12,640 bases of DNA from Clostridium sp. CAG:768 (GCA_000437435.1 FR899618.1:19483-32122), one strand, 5' to 3'. Positions 1-6,875 are shown, counted from the first letter of the stretch. The notes: generated from the sequence alone by a model not told the origin. Program-made: numbers and translations.

Positions 1-695
1 AATTCTTTTGAAAGTTCTGAATGAGCAGGGATTTTATCTCCGACCTTTAAATTTTTTATAATGTAATTTTTTAAATCATCTTCTACTTTTTTAACAAGTG
101 TATTATTTTCATCAAATGAATTTTGAACTGTAAAATCTAAAGATTTGATTATCCAACCTGTTTCATTTGATTTTTTGAATTTGTGTTCAAGAACATTTAT
201 AGTACCGAGATATTCTAGAGCAAGTCTAGTGGTATTTGATGAACAACCAATCTGTGAAGATATTTGTCTAGATGATGGTAAAAATTGTCCTATTGAATAT
301 TTTTTTTCTAAAATATAATTTTTTATAGCATTAATTGCAAGTTCTCTTTTAGATGTGAGTTTTCTAATGCAGCTATCTGTATTATTTCTGTCTCGAATTA
401 TTGTTCCGATACATTGTTTAGATTCTACATATCCCATATCTTCAATGTATCTTAGTGAATTTTGTATAGTTCCAATACTTACACCTAACATATATGCAAG
501 TTCTGGTTTTGATGGTAATAGTGTGTTTGGTTTTATTGATTTGTCACTGTCAATCCAATGCATAAGCCATTTTGCAATTGCAATAGCTTTTGATTCTTCT
601 ATATTCTTCAAGTCGGGTAATGCAAAATTTATTTCACTAATTTTAATTTGTTTTAATTTTGATTTTTGTGGAAGAATATATTTGATGTTTTCCAT
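1..695 (-). CDS. GntR-type regulator with repeated winged-helix domains, cut by the window edge
   Basis: The minus strand is open from an ATG at 695 to the left edge: 231 codons are seen and the C-terminus lies outside. GAGGT eight bases before the ATG is a good ribosome binding site and fixes the start. Residues about 36-101 form a GntR winged helix (LPSKPELAYMLGVSIGTIQN, then GYV and IGTII in the wing). Residues about 116-184 form a second copy (FLPSSRQISSQIG, then the matching helix and wing). Residues from about 199 start a third (VGDKIPAHSELSKE) that runs off the edge. GntR proteins normally have one such domain followed by an effector-binding domain, so the repeat is unusual. It is divergent from the prepilin gene and probably represses its own promoter through the palindrome at 715-728. 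The DNA-binding family is clear; ligand and targets are unknown. Confidence 0.8.
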   Translation of the reverse strand, partial: MENIKYILPQKSKLKQIKISEINFALPDLKNIEESKAIAIAKWLMHWIDSDKSIKPNTLLPSKPELAYMLGVSIGTIQNSLRYIEDMGYVESKQCIGTIIRDRNNTDSCIRKLTSKRELAINAIKNYILEKKYSIGQFLPSSRQISSQIGCSSNTTRLALEYLGTINVLEHKFKKSNETGWIIKSLDFTVQNSFDENNTLVKKVEDDLKNYIIKNLKVGDKIPAHSELSKE

Positions 696-714
696 ACACA
701 CATACCTCATTGCT

Positions 715-728
715 AATAGTACACTATT
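715..728. promoter_or_regulatory. Palindromic operator over the -10 box
   Basis: AATAGT-AC-ACTATT is a perfect 6+6 inverted repeat. Read on the minus strand its centre is TAGTGTACTA, a GT/AC-centred palindrome of the kind GntR proteins bind. It covers the -10 of the regulator gene, so binding would block RNA polymerase. Autoregulation is inferred. Confidence 0.5.
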
Positions 729-744
729 TGTAAAAAAACATCAA
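716..744 (-). promoter_or_regulatory. Promoter of the GntR-type gene
   Basis: On the minus strand TTGATG (744-739) and TACTAT (721-716) are separated by exactly 17 bases, 21 bases ahead of the ATG at 695. Both boxes are close to the sigma-70 consensus. The -10 overlaps a perfect inverted repeat. Confidence 0.55.
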
Positions 745-830
745 ATATTTTTTTGCTGTTTTATTAAGAGAAATTTACATATATTTATAATCCCAATTCG
801 ATATGATATTATAAAAATAGGAGGTGTAAG

Positions 831-1698
831 ATGAAAAGAACTTTAAGAGAGCTGAACTTCGGGGGGGGGCAATTTAAAGCTTGCTACACAAACCTTTTGG
901 ACTTGTCAAGAAAATACAAAATGCTATAATAGTGATATTGCACGTCACTATAAAAATAAAAAAGGTTTTACACTTGCAGAGGTTTTAATAACTTTAGGAA
1001 TAATTGGTGTTGTCGCAGCAATGACTTTACCTACTTTGATTGCAAAACATCAGGAAAAAGAATGGGTAACTGCTTTTTTAAGGGTGTATTCGTTATTGAA
1101 TACTGCTTATCGTATGGCTCAAGAAGAAAATGGGACATTTGAGGATTGGGCTGGAGTTACTATTTCTCCAACTGATGGCAAACCTAATAGAAATACAGCT
1201 TCAAATGGTGTTTTTATTTATAATACGATGGTTAAGCCTTATTTGAATGTAAATCAAGCTTTTGTAGATGGTAATAATACATCTGGCGATAATAAATGTA
1301 TGGCAGCTAATGTTTATACTTTAACTAAAGAGACCTTTGATGCAAATAATTTATGTCGTAAGATCCCAGCTGTCAGTTTGCCATCTGGAGAGTGTATTTT
1401 GTTTGGAACTCAATATGCGGATTTTATAGTCGATGTAAACGGTACAAAGTTGCCAAATATTTTAGGTAAGGATTTGTTTGTCTTTTCTTTTGATGCTGTT
1501 CGACACGATGTAATAAGACCAGGATATATTCAGCGAGGTTGGACTGATCAAGCTAAATATTGTGACCCAACTTCGTCTAATGGTTGGATTGCAGGTATAT
1601 CTTGTGGAAATTGGGTGTTAAGGTATCACAATATGGATTATTTGCATCAATCTCCTGATGAGATTAAGAAAAAATGGTCTTCTGGTGTTGATTGGTAA
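831..1698 (+). CDS. Type IV pilin-like/pseudopilin precursor, frame broken at a G9 tract
   Basis: GGAGG at 820-824 precedes ATG 831. The frame reads MKRTLRELNF and then meets nine Gs (861-869). With nine Gs it ends at 927-929 after 32 residues. With eight it continues as one 288-residue ORF to TAA 1698. The joined product has a leader of about 45 residues, the prepilin peptidase site KKG^FTLAE, Glu at mature position 5, and a hydrophobic helix (VLITLGIIGVVAAMTLPTLI). A globular domain of about 220 residues with several Cys follows. No ATG, GTG or TTG lies in frame between the G-run and the cleavage site; the first in-frame ATG (1021) falls inside the helix and would lose the signal. Pilins of this class are cleaved by a PilD-like peptidase and assembled at the inner membrane. 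The break may be phase variation or a base-call error. The particular pilus or secretion system is unknown. Confidence 0.8.
861..869 (+). repeat. Nine-G homopolymer in the prepilin leader
   Basis: Nine consecutive Gs lie 30 bases after the ATG in otherwise AT-rich DNA. Run lengths of 8 or 11 join the start to the prepilin frame; 9 or 10 do not. This is the layout of a slipped-strand contingency tract, but homopolymers also attract sequencing errors. Confidence 0.7.
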
Positions 1699-1706
1699 TA
1701 AATAAA

Positions 1707-1730
1707 AAAGACCGTCCTAAAACGGTCTTT
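1707..1730. terminator. Bidirectional intrinsic terminator
   Basis: The stem AAAGACCGT (1707-1715) pairs with ACGGTCTTT (1722-1730) around a 6-base loop. A tract of A lies before it and a tract of T after it, so it can end the prepilin transcript (+) and the CopG-like transcript (-). Confidence 0.85.
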
Positions 1731-1736
1731 TTTTAT

Positions 1737-1925
1737 TTACTCAAGTAGCGATTCTAACAATTCTGCGTTTCTTGCGGAAGTTGTTGATTCTCGAACTTTT
1801 TGTTTGTAAATGTAAGTTCGTAAAGCTTCTCTAATCAATTCACTGCGTGAACGATTTTCTCCATCTGCCACTTGATCGATTTTTTGCAAAAATTCTTCAG
1901 GCATTGAAATTAATACTCGAGCCAT
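1737..1925 (-). CDS. CopG/Arc-type ribbon-helix-helix DNA-binding protein
   Basis: This 62-residue protein starts MARVLISMPEEFLQKIDQVA, where the strand that contacts DNA is RVLISMP. The two helices follow (EEFLQKIDQVADGE, then SRSELIREALRTYIYKQ), with the usual N-R-S-R-S-E-L turn. A charged tail follows. GGAG five bases before the ATG is a clear ribosome binding site. Such proteins act as dimeric repressors and are often antitoxins, but no toxin gene lies downstream: the next element is the shared terminator. It is more likely a stand-alone regulator. Nearby AT-rich copies of TGTATAAAA at 1983-1991 and 2007-2015 are possible operators. Confidence 0.85.
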   Translation of the reverse strand: MARVLISMPEEFLQKIDQVADGENRSRSELIREALRTYIYKQKVRESTTSARNAELLESLLE

Positions 1926-2115
1926 ATATTCTCCTTTTTCTTCATGTGGATATTTTTCTCTATATTTTTATAAAAACAATTTTGTATAAAAAAGTGCTAA
2001 TTTTTATGTATAAAATATATATCTTTTTTTAGGAGTATTGATATTATTGAGTTTTAGGGATATATTAAACTTAACAAAACTTAGTATTTATCTGTTTGAT
2101 ATTTAATAAATTGAC

Positions 2116-2144
2116 TTTACATTATTGTGACTTTGCGCTAGTAT
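2116..2144 (+). promoter_or_regulatory. Candidate promoter of the pyrH operon
   Basis: TTTACA (2116-2121) and TAGTAT (2139-2144) are 17 bases apart and end 25 bases before the pyrH ATG. The -10 is only a fair match. A nearby TTGACT at 2111-2116 has no partner at a normal distance. The remaining upstream DNA back to 1926 is very AT-rich with no other gene seen. Confidence 0.45.
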
Positions 2145-2169
2145 AAGGAAAAAGAGGTATCCTAGGGAC

Positions 2170-2880
2170 ATGAAATATAAACGTATATTATTAAAAATAA
2201 GTGGAGAGGCATTACTTGGAGATCAACAATTCGGTATTGATCAAAAGCCTGTCAAGAAAATTGCAGAAGAAATTCAAAAAGCTAGAGAATTAGGTGCAGA
2301 AATTGCAGTTGTAGTCGGCGGCGGCAATATTTTCAGAGGTATGAAAAATAGTGCCAAATTAGGAATGGATCAAGCATCTGGAGATTATGTAGGAATGCTT
2401 GCTACTGTAATGAACGCTATTGCATTGCAAAGTGCATTAAATCAAATGAAAATTCCTTGTAGAGTTCAAAGTGCGATTGCTATGAACCAAATCGCAGAAC
2501 CTTATATAAGACATAGAGCAATCAGACATTTAGAAAAAGGTAGAGTTGTTATTTTTGCAGCGGGTACTGGAAATCCTTTCTTTACAACAGATACAGCTGC
2601 AGCTTTAAGAGCATCAGAGATTAATGCAGAAGCAATGTTGATGGCTAAAAATGGCGTTGATGGCGTATATACTGATGATCCTAAAACAAATCCAAATGCA
2701 AAAAAATTAGAAAAAATTACATATGACGACATTATTATTAATGGGTTAAAAGTAATGGATACATCTGCTTGTGCTTTATGTAAGCAAAATAATATTCCTA
2801 TTTTAGTATTTGATTTTGATGCTGAAAATGGAATTGTAGATATATTAAATAATAAAGAAATAGGAACATATATTAGTTAA
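2170..2880 (+). CDS. pyrH: UMP kinase
   Basis: It phosphorylates UMP to UDP with ATP in the cytoplasm, the committed step toward UTP and CTP. The 236-residue length is typical of the bacterial amino-acid-kinase-fold enzyme. Visible landmarks are KRILLKISGEALLG (residues 4-17), the nucleotide loop VVVGGGNIFRG (47-57), the UMP-side DYVGMLATVMNA (72-83), GTGNPFFTTDTAA (132-144) and the ATP-side AKNGVDGVYTDDP (159-171). It is first in a five-gene operon, 25 bases before frr. The pyrH-frr pair is very widely conserved in bacteria. GAGG at 2154-2157 is a slightly distant ribosome binding site; there is no better start. Confidence 0.97.
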   Translation: MKYKRILLKISGEALLGDQQFGIDQKPVKKIAEEIQKARELGAEIAVVVGGGNIFRGMKNSAKLGMDQASGDYVGMLATVMNAIALQSALNQMKIPCRVQSAIAMNQIAEPYIRHRAIRHLEKGRVVIFAAGTGNPFFTTDTAAALRASEINAEAMLMAKNGVDGVYTDDPKTNPNAKKLEKITYDDIIINGLKVMDTSACALCKQNNIPILVFDFDAENGIVDILNNKEIGTYIS

Positions 2881-2905
2881 ATAGTTATAAAGAAAGGGTA
2901 GAAAA

Positions 2906-3466
2906 ATGTCTTTAGATGAGCTGTTTTTGTTCGGCGAAGAAAAAATGGAAAAAGCAATTACTCAATTGCACAGAGAATTTGGCTCTATTCGTTCAGGAAG
3001 AGCTAATCCGATGATTTTGGATAAAGTTCTTGTAGAATATTATGGAGCTCCTACTCCATTAAGACAAATGTCACAAGTTACAGTACAAGACGGTACAACT
3101 CTTGTAATTACTCCTTATGACAAATCAACTTTAAAAGAAATTGAAAAAGCTATTATCAAGGCTGAAATTGGTATTACTCCTAATAGTGATGGTATTTGTA
3201 TCAGATTACCTTTCCCTCCTTTAACAGAAGAAAGAAGAAAAGAAATTGTTAAAGATGTGAAAAAAATCGGTGAAGATGCAAAAGTTGCAGTAAGAAATAT
3301 TCGTCGTGATATGACTGATGACTTGAAAAAACTTGAAAAAAGTGAAAATCTTCCTGAAGATACAGTAAAAGATAATCAAGATAAAATTCAAAAATTAACA
3401 GATAAATACACTGGTATTATTGATAAAGCAGTTGCAGAAAAAGAAAAAGAGGTTATGACAGTATAA
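2906..3466 (+). CDS. frr: Ribosome recycling factor
   Basis: With EF-G it splits post-termination ribosomes so the subunits can be reused. The 186 residues match the family length. The signature runs through REFGSIRSGRANP (about 24-36), YYGAPTPLRQMSQVTVQDG, LPPFPLT-type LPFPPLTEERRKEIVK and the C-terminal helical arm with RNIRRD. AAAGGG precedes the ATG at normal spacing. Its stop codon shares a base with the next start (TAATG at 3464-3468), which points to translational coupling with cdsA. Confidence 0.97.
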   Translation: MSLDELFLFGEEKMEKAITQLHREFGSIRSGRANPMILDKVLVEYYGAPTPLRQMSQVTVQDGTTLVITPYDKSTLKEIEKAIIKAEIGITPNSDGICIRLPFPPLTEERRKEIVKDVKKIGEDAKVAVRNIRRDMTDDLKKLEKSENLPEDTVKDNQDKIQKLTDKYTGIIDKAVAEKEKEVMTV

Positions 3467-4341
3467 TGGAACAAACAAAAGGCTTGAATAAAAACGCTAC
3501 AAGAATGCTGACAGGCTTTATAATGGGCACTATCACTATGGGTTGTATTATGCTCGGTGGTATTCCGTTATTACTGTTTTTAGCTATAGTAATATTTTTT
3601 GCATCAAAAGAGTATGTGAAAATTCTTGAGCACAAAGGTTTTTATCCAAGCCTTAAAATTATGCTGCTTGCAGAAGCTTTGCTTGCAATAATTACATTTT
3701 TCGATCGTTCTGAATATGTTGCATTAGCTCTTACTTTGTGTACATTTGCGGCATTTATGTGGGTATTATTTAGAGGAAGACAACCTTACATTGCAAATGT
3801 TTCAACAACAATTTTAGGTTTTGTGTATTGTGGTTATTTCCCTTTGCATTTACAACTTTTAAGAGATATTCATTCTGCAACATACAATGACGGTTTAGGT
3901 TTTGTTGTGATGATGTTTACTTCAATCCTTTTAACTGATATTGGTTGTTATTACGCAGGAACAAAATTTGGAAAACATAAATTAGCTCCTGTTATTAGTC
4001 CGAATAAAACTATTGAAGGCTCAATAGGCGGTGCAATATCTGCTGTAATCGGGGCATTAATAGTTGGTGCTTTTATCAGTTTATGTTTTGTTGAAGTTAA
4101 ATGGTATATCTCATTCTTTGTAGGTTTAATTTGTACAATATTTGCTCAAATTGGAGATTTGTGTGAATCTCTTATAAAACGTGATGCAGGGGTAAAAGAT
4201 TCAGGAAATTCTTTACCTGGGCATGGCGGATTTTTAGATAGAGCTGACAGTTTTGTATTTACAATACCTGTAATGTATTATTTCTGTAAATACTTTGTAT
4301 TTTCAAACGATATTATAAATTATATTAAAGGTTTGTTTTAA
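3466..4341 (+). CDS. cdsA: Phosphatidate cytidylyltransferase (CDP-diglyceride synthase)
   Basis: It makes CDP-diacylglycerol from CTP and phosphatidic acid, the branch point for membrane phospholipids. The 291-residue protein has repeated hydrophobic segments typical of this polytopic membrane enzyme. Conserved parts are TDIGCYYAGTKFGK with ISPNKTIEG (157-185) and the family signature at 235-261 (SLIKRD, then KDSG, then LPGHGGFLDRAD), whose Asp and His residues bind metal and CTP. It overlaps frr and rnc by one base at each end, so expression is coupled. In many bacteria uppS sits between frr and cdsA; it is absent here. Confidence 0.96.
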   Translation: MEQTKGLNKNATRMLTGFIMGTITMGCIMLGGIPLLLFLAIVIFFASKEYVKILEHKGFYPSLKIMLLAEALLAIITFFDRSEYVALALTLCTFAAFMWVLFRGRQPYIANVSTTILGFVYCGYFPLHLQLLRDIHSATYNDGLGFVVMMFTSILLTDIGCYYAGTKFGKHKLAPVISPNKTIEGSIGGAISAVIGALIVGAFISLCFVEVKWYISFFVGLICTIFAQIGDLCESLIKRDAGVKDSGNSLPGHGGFLDRADSFVFTIPVMYYFCKYFVFSNDIINYIKGLF

Positions 4342-5024
4342 TGGATAAATTAGAAGAAATTTACGGAATAAAAATAGATAATCCCGTTTTTTTCAAAAGA
4401 GCTTTAACTCATCCGTCGTATACAAAAGAAAAAGAAATATCTTATATAGAAAATTATGAAAGATTGGAATTTTTGGGGGATGCAGTTTTAAAGCTTATTA
4501 CTTCTCAAATTCTGTATGAGCGATATCCTGATTATACAGAAGGTAATTTATCCAAAATTCGTTCAATTGTTGTATCGGATAGTACATTATCAAAAGTTGC
4601 TCATGATATCGGCTTATGTGAATTAATTATTATGGCAAAACATGAGGCAAAACAAGGACTTGCTAATTTGGAGTCTGTTTGTGCCTGTGCTTTTGAAGCT
4701 GTTTTAGGAGCTTATTATCTTGATAATAAATTAAAAAAATTAATTCCTTTTTTGAAAAAAGTTTTGATGCCTTATATAGAAGAAGTTGATGCGAATTTTG
4801 AGAAGTACAATTCAAAAGCAATTTTACAAGAGTATACACAATCAATTGATAAGCAGACTCCTTTGTATAATATAGTTAGCCAAAAAGGTCCTGACCATAA
4901 TAAAACCTTTGAAGTTGAGGTATCTTATCAAGGTAAGGTTATTGCAAAAGGTATAGGTAAAACAAAAAAAGAGGCTGAACAGCATGCAGCTTATGAGGCT
5001 TGTAAAATATTAGGAGCAATATAA
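4341..5024 (+). CDS. rnc: Ribonuclease III, with Cys at a usual metal-ligand Asp
   Basis: It cuts double-stranded RNA in rRNA maturation and mRNA decay. The 227 residues hold the endonuclease domain (about 1-150), with HPSY (24-27) and signature ERLEFLGDAVLKL (40-52; catalytic Glu43 and Asp47). A double-stranded-RNA-binding domain follows (about 157-226; KAILQEYTQ through KTKKEAEQHAAYEA). The second acidic pair, normally A-D-x-x-E-A, reads ACAFEA here: the Glu is kept (Glu119) but the Asp position is Cys116 (codon TGT at 4686-4688). Family membership is not in doubt; whether metal binding is altered is open. The start overlaps the cdsA stop and the end overlaps the rpe start. Confidence 0.95.
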   Translation: MDKLEEIYGIKIDNPVFFKRALTHPSYTKEKEISYIENYERLEFLGDAVLKLITSQILYERYPDYTEGNLSKIRSIVVSDSTLSKVAHDIGLCELIIMAKHEAKQGLANLESVCACAFEAVLGAYYLDNKLKKLIPFLKKVLMPYIEEVDANFEKYNSKAILQEYTQSIDKQTPLYNIVSQKGPDHNKTFEVEVSYQGKVIAKGIGKTKKEAEQHAAYEACKILGAI

Positions 5025-5662
5025 TGTCAAAAATATTTGTATCACCATCAATTTTATCTGCGGATTTTGCGAATTTAGAACGTGATATTAAACTTGTTGA
5101 AAATGCAGGTGCTGATTGGGTTCATGTAGATGTTATGGATGGACACTTTGTTCCGAATATTACAATTGGTGTCCCTGTTGTTGCATCTATAAGAAAAATT
5201 ACATCATTAAAATTAGATGTGCATTTAATGATTGAAAATCCTGAAAAATATATTGAAGCATTTGCAAAAGCAGGAGCAGATATTTTAACATTTCATTATG
5301 AAGCTGTCAAAGATATAAGTGGAATAATTAAATTGATAAAGTCTTTTGGTGTAAAAGCTGGTATGTCTATTAAACCAAAAACATCTCCTGATGTTACAAT
5401 GCCTTATTTAAAAGATTTGGATTTACTTCTTATAATGACAGTTGAACCAGGTTTTGGTGGGCAAAAGTTTATGAATGATTGTGCAGATAAAATTCCTGTA
5501 ATTAAAAAGAATGCACCTGAAAATTTAATTGTTCAGGTAGATGGTGGTATAAACGCTGAAACAGCAAGAATTTGCACATCATATGGTGCAAATTCTTTAG
5601 TTGCCGGAAATTATATTTATAAATCTAGTGATATAAAATTAGCTATTCAATCTTTACTCTAG
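5024..5662 (+). CDS. rpe: Ribulose-phosphate 3-epimerase
   Basis: It interconverts ribulose 5-phosphate and xylulose 5-phosphate in the pentose phosphate pathway. The 212 residues form a TIM barrel of normal length. Landmarks are SPSILSADFANL (7-18), HVDVMDGHFVPN (34-45, metal ligands His34 and Asp36), LDVHLMIENP (64-73, His67), MTVEPGFGGQKF (138-149, phosphate and substrate loop) and VDGGIN (172-177, catalytic Asp173). It is last in the operon. Its end overlaps the tail of the facing gene by nine bases and no terminator lies between them. Confidence 0.96.
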   Translation: MSKIFVSPSILSADFANLERDIKLVENAGADWVHVDVMDGHFVPNITIGVPVVASIRKITSLKLDVHLMIENPEKYIEAFAKAGADILTFHYEAVKDISGIIKLIKSFGVKAGMSIKPKTSPDVTMPYLKDLDLLLIMTVEPGFGGQKFMNDCADKIPVIKKNAPENLIVQVDGGINAETARICTSYGANSLVAGNYIYKSSDIKLAIQSLL

Positions 5663-6184
5663 ACCACGTCTAGCTTTTCGTTTTCTTATTTCTTCAGGAT
5701 CTGTAGTAAGAGTTGGGTCAGCAAGGGTAAGTTGTTGATTTTCTTCTTGAATATTTTGTTCTTTAGTTACACGAGGCCCTGTTTCTGCAGCAAATCCTGG
5801 GGTTGGATTCATAAATATGTTTTGATCCTGAGTTGTTTCTTCTCCTAATTCTTCAGGTCTGTCAACATCTTTTACAGCTCCTGGTTCTTCTGTTTGAGTT
5901 GGTGCTTGTGCATTTTCTGCTTCAGGATTTAATTGCGCTTGAGCTTCTTCATCAAGTCCAAGTTTTGATAATGCGTCGATTCCAACATCTCCGTCTACTT
6001 GTTCATATGTTACATCATCAGGAATTTTAGAAAAAGCCGCCATTTGTTGTGCCCAACTAACAATCTCTGCAGGAATTTCTTCCCCCTTGCTTTCTTCTTT
6101 TATAATTTCTTGTGCTGTTAATTTTTTCCATTTAGATATATCTATTCCTGTAGTAGAACCTGTTACATTCATTGAATCAGCCAT
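5654..6184 (-). CDS. Acidic soluble protein of unknown function
   Basis: I do not recognise this 176-residue protein. AAGGAG upstream of the ATG and a matching minus-strand promoter support it as a real gene. It has no signal peptide and no membrane segment. Residues 1-75 may fold (a helical stretch ISKWKKLTAQEIIKEESKGE, then IVSWAQQMAAFSKIP). The rest is rich in Glu, Gln, Pro and Thr and likely disordered. It ends in a basic patch, IRKRKARRGLE. The pattern of acidic body and basic tip would suit an adaptor or a nucleic-acid- or partner-binding protein, but that is a guess. Its last nine bases overlap rpe tail to tail. Confidence 0.75.
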   Translation of the reverse strand: MADSMNVTGSTTGIDISKWKKLTAQEIIKEESKGEEIPAEIVSWAQQMAAFSKIPDDVTYEQVDGDVGIDALSKLGLDEEAQAQLNPEAENAQAPTQTEEPGAVKDVDRPEELGEETTQDQNIFMNPTPGFAAETGPRVTKEQNIQEENQQLTLADPTLTTDPEEIRKRKARRGLE

Positions 6185-6265
6185 TAATTTTCTCCTTTCT
6201 AAGTCAGTTAGATTAACGGTATGAACCCAAGAAAACTTTAGTATATATTAAGTTATGTAACAAAA

Positions 6266-6293
6266 GTTATATAAATTGAATATAAAAAGTCAA
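6266..6293 (-). promoter_or_regulatory. Promoter of the acidic-protein gene
   Basis: On the minus strand TTGACT (6293-6288) and TATAAC (6271-6266) are 16 bases apart. They lie about 80 bases ahead of the ATG at 6184, leaving a moderately long 5' leader. Confidence 0.5.
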
Positions 6294-6362
6294 TATTTTT
6301 TTAGGAAAATTTTTTATATAAGTACGAGAGCAAAATAAAGAAAAAGAGAGGTTTTAAAGGCT

Positions 6363-6539
6363 ATGGCAACTATGCTGTTATTTTCTAATACTGTAACTGA
6401 TACATATAAAGAAACTTCTGAAGCAGTTAATTCAATAGATTTGAATAAAAGACATGTAATTAAAAAAACACTTGTAGATATGATGAAGCAATCATTTTTC
6501 CATGGTGCAAGTCGTTTTGGAACAAATTTTATAGCTTAA
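6363..6539 (+). CDS. Small protein of 58 residues, unknown function
   Basis: A short ORF runs from ATG 6363 to TAA 6537-6539, starting MATMLLFSNTVTDTYKETSE and ending FHGASRFGTNFIA. GAGAGG and AAAGG lie upstream, though the second is very close to the ATG. Codon use resembles its neighbours, and the terminator at 6597-6623 lies downstream in the right orientation. The C-terminal half is basic (LNKRHVIKKTLVDMMKQ). It has no membrane segment. It could be a real small protein or part of a noncoding transcript; I cannot name a family. Confidence 0.5.
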   Translation: MATMLLFSNTVTDTYKETSEAVNSIDLNKRHVIKKTLVDMMKQSFFHGASRFGTNFIA

Positions 6540-6596
6540 GTTGGAAAATCAATAGGAAGAATAGGAAATTAAATTTTAGGATAGGATGGAATAGAA

Positions 6597-6623
6597 AAAA
6601 GACCGTTTTTATAACGGTCTTTT
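6597..6623. terminator. Bidirectional intrinsic terminator
   Basis: AAAAGACCGTT (6597-6607) pairs with AACGGTCTTTT (6613-6623), an 11-bp stem with a 5-base loop. It is A-rich before and T-rich after, so it serves the small ORF (+) and the membrane protein gene (-). Its core stem GACCGT/ACGGTC is the same as in the terminator at 1707-1730. Confidence 0.85.
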
Positions 6624-6626
6624 TAA

Positions 6627-6815
6627 TTAAAAATGTTCTTTAATAGTTTGTTGTGTTTCTTCTTTGTTCTGAGCATCTGCTTCAAAGAATTTTTTTATAG
6701 TTTTTTCATTTCTCACAGCATTTTCAGCATTGTTGCTTACTTGGTTGAAATCTACATTAAAATATACCCAAACTCCGCCAACAATAAGAATTAAAAGAAT
6801 AATCCATTTTAACAT
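6627..6815 (-). CDS. Small single-span membrane protein
   Basis: This 62-residue protein begins MLKWIILLILIVGGVWVYFN, one transmembrane helix of about 17 residues right at the N-terminus. A charged soluble tail of about 42 residues follows (DFNQVSNNAENAVRNEKTIK and onward, ending IKEHF). By the usual charge rule the tail is more likely on the outer face, but with one N-terminal Lys this is weak. AGAGGT at good spacing marks the start, and promoter and terminator flank it as a single-gene unit. Function is unknown. Confidence 0.75.
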   Translation of the reverse strand: MLKWIILLILIVGGVWVYFNVDFNQVSNNAENAVRNEKTIKKFFEADAQNKEETQQTIKEHF

Positions 6816-6847
6816 TTTATATTACCTCTTACTTATTCATCATAATA

Positions 6848-6875
6848 ATTATAAATGTTATTGTAATTTTGTAAT
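6848..6875 (-). promoter_or_regulatory. Promoter of the small membrane protein gene
   Basis: On the minus strand a perfect TATAAT (6853-6848) lies 32 bases before the ATG. ATTACA (6875-6870) is 16 bases further upstream as a fair -35. Confidence 0.45.

Noticed and set aside
355..834. Plus-strand ORF of 159 codons
   Set aside because: It is antisense to the GntR-type gene, whose protein shows clear repeated domain motifs; it also runs over the divergent promoter.
1737..1925. CopG-like gene as antitoxin of a toxin-antitoxin pair
   Set aside because: No toxin gene is downstream; the gene ends directly at the shared terminator.
1847..2032. Plus-strand 61-codon ORF
   Set aside because: It overlaps the CopG-like gene on the other strand and is a low-complexity Phe/Ile/Leu product of AT-rich DNA with no binding site.
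2031..2105. AGGAG followed by a TTG-started 19-codon ORF before pyrH
   Set aside because: TTG start, wide spacing and no downstream support; most likely chance.
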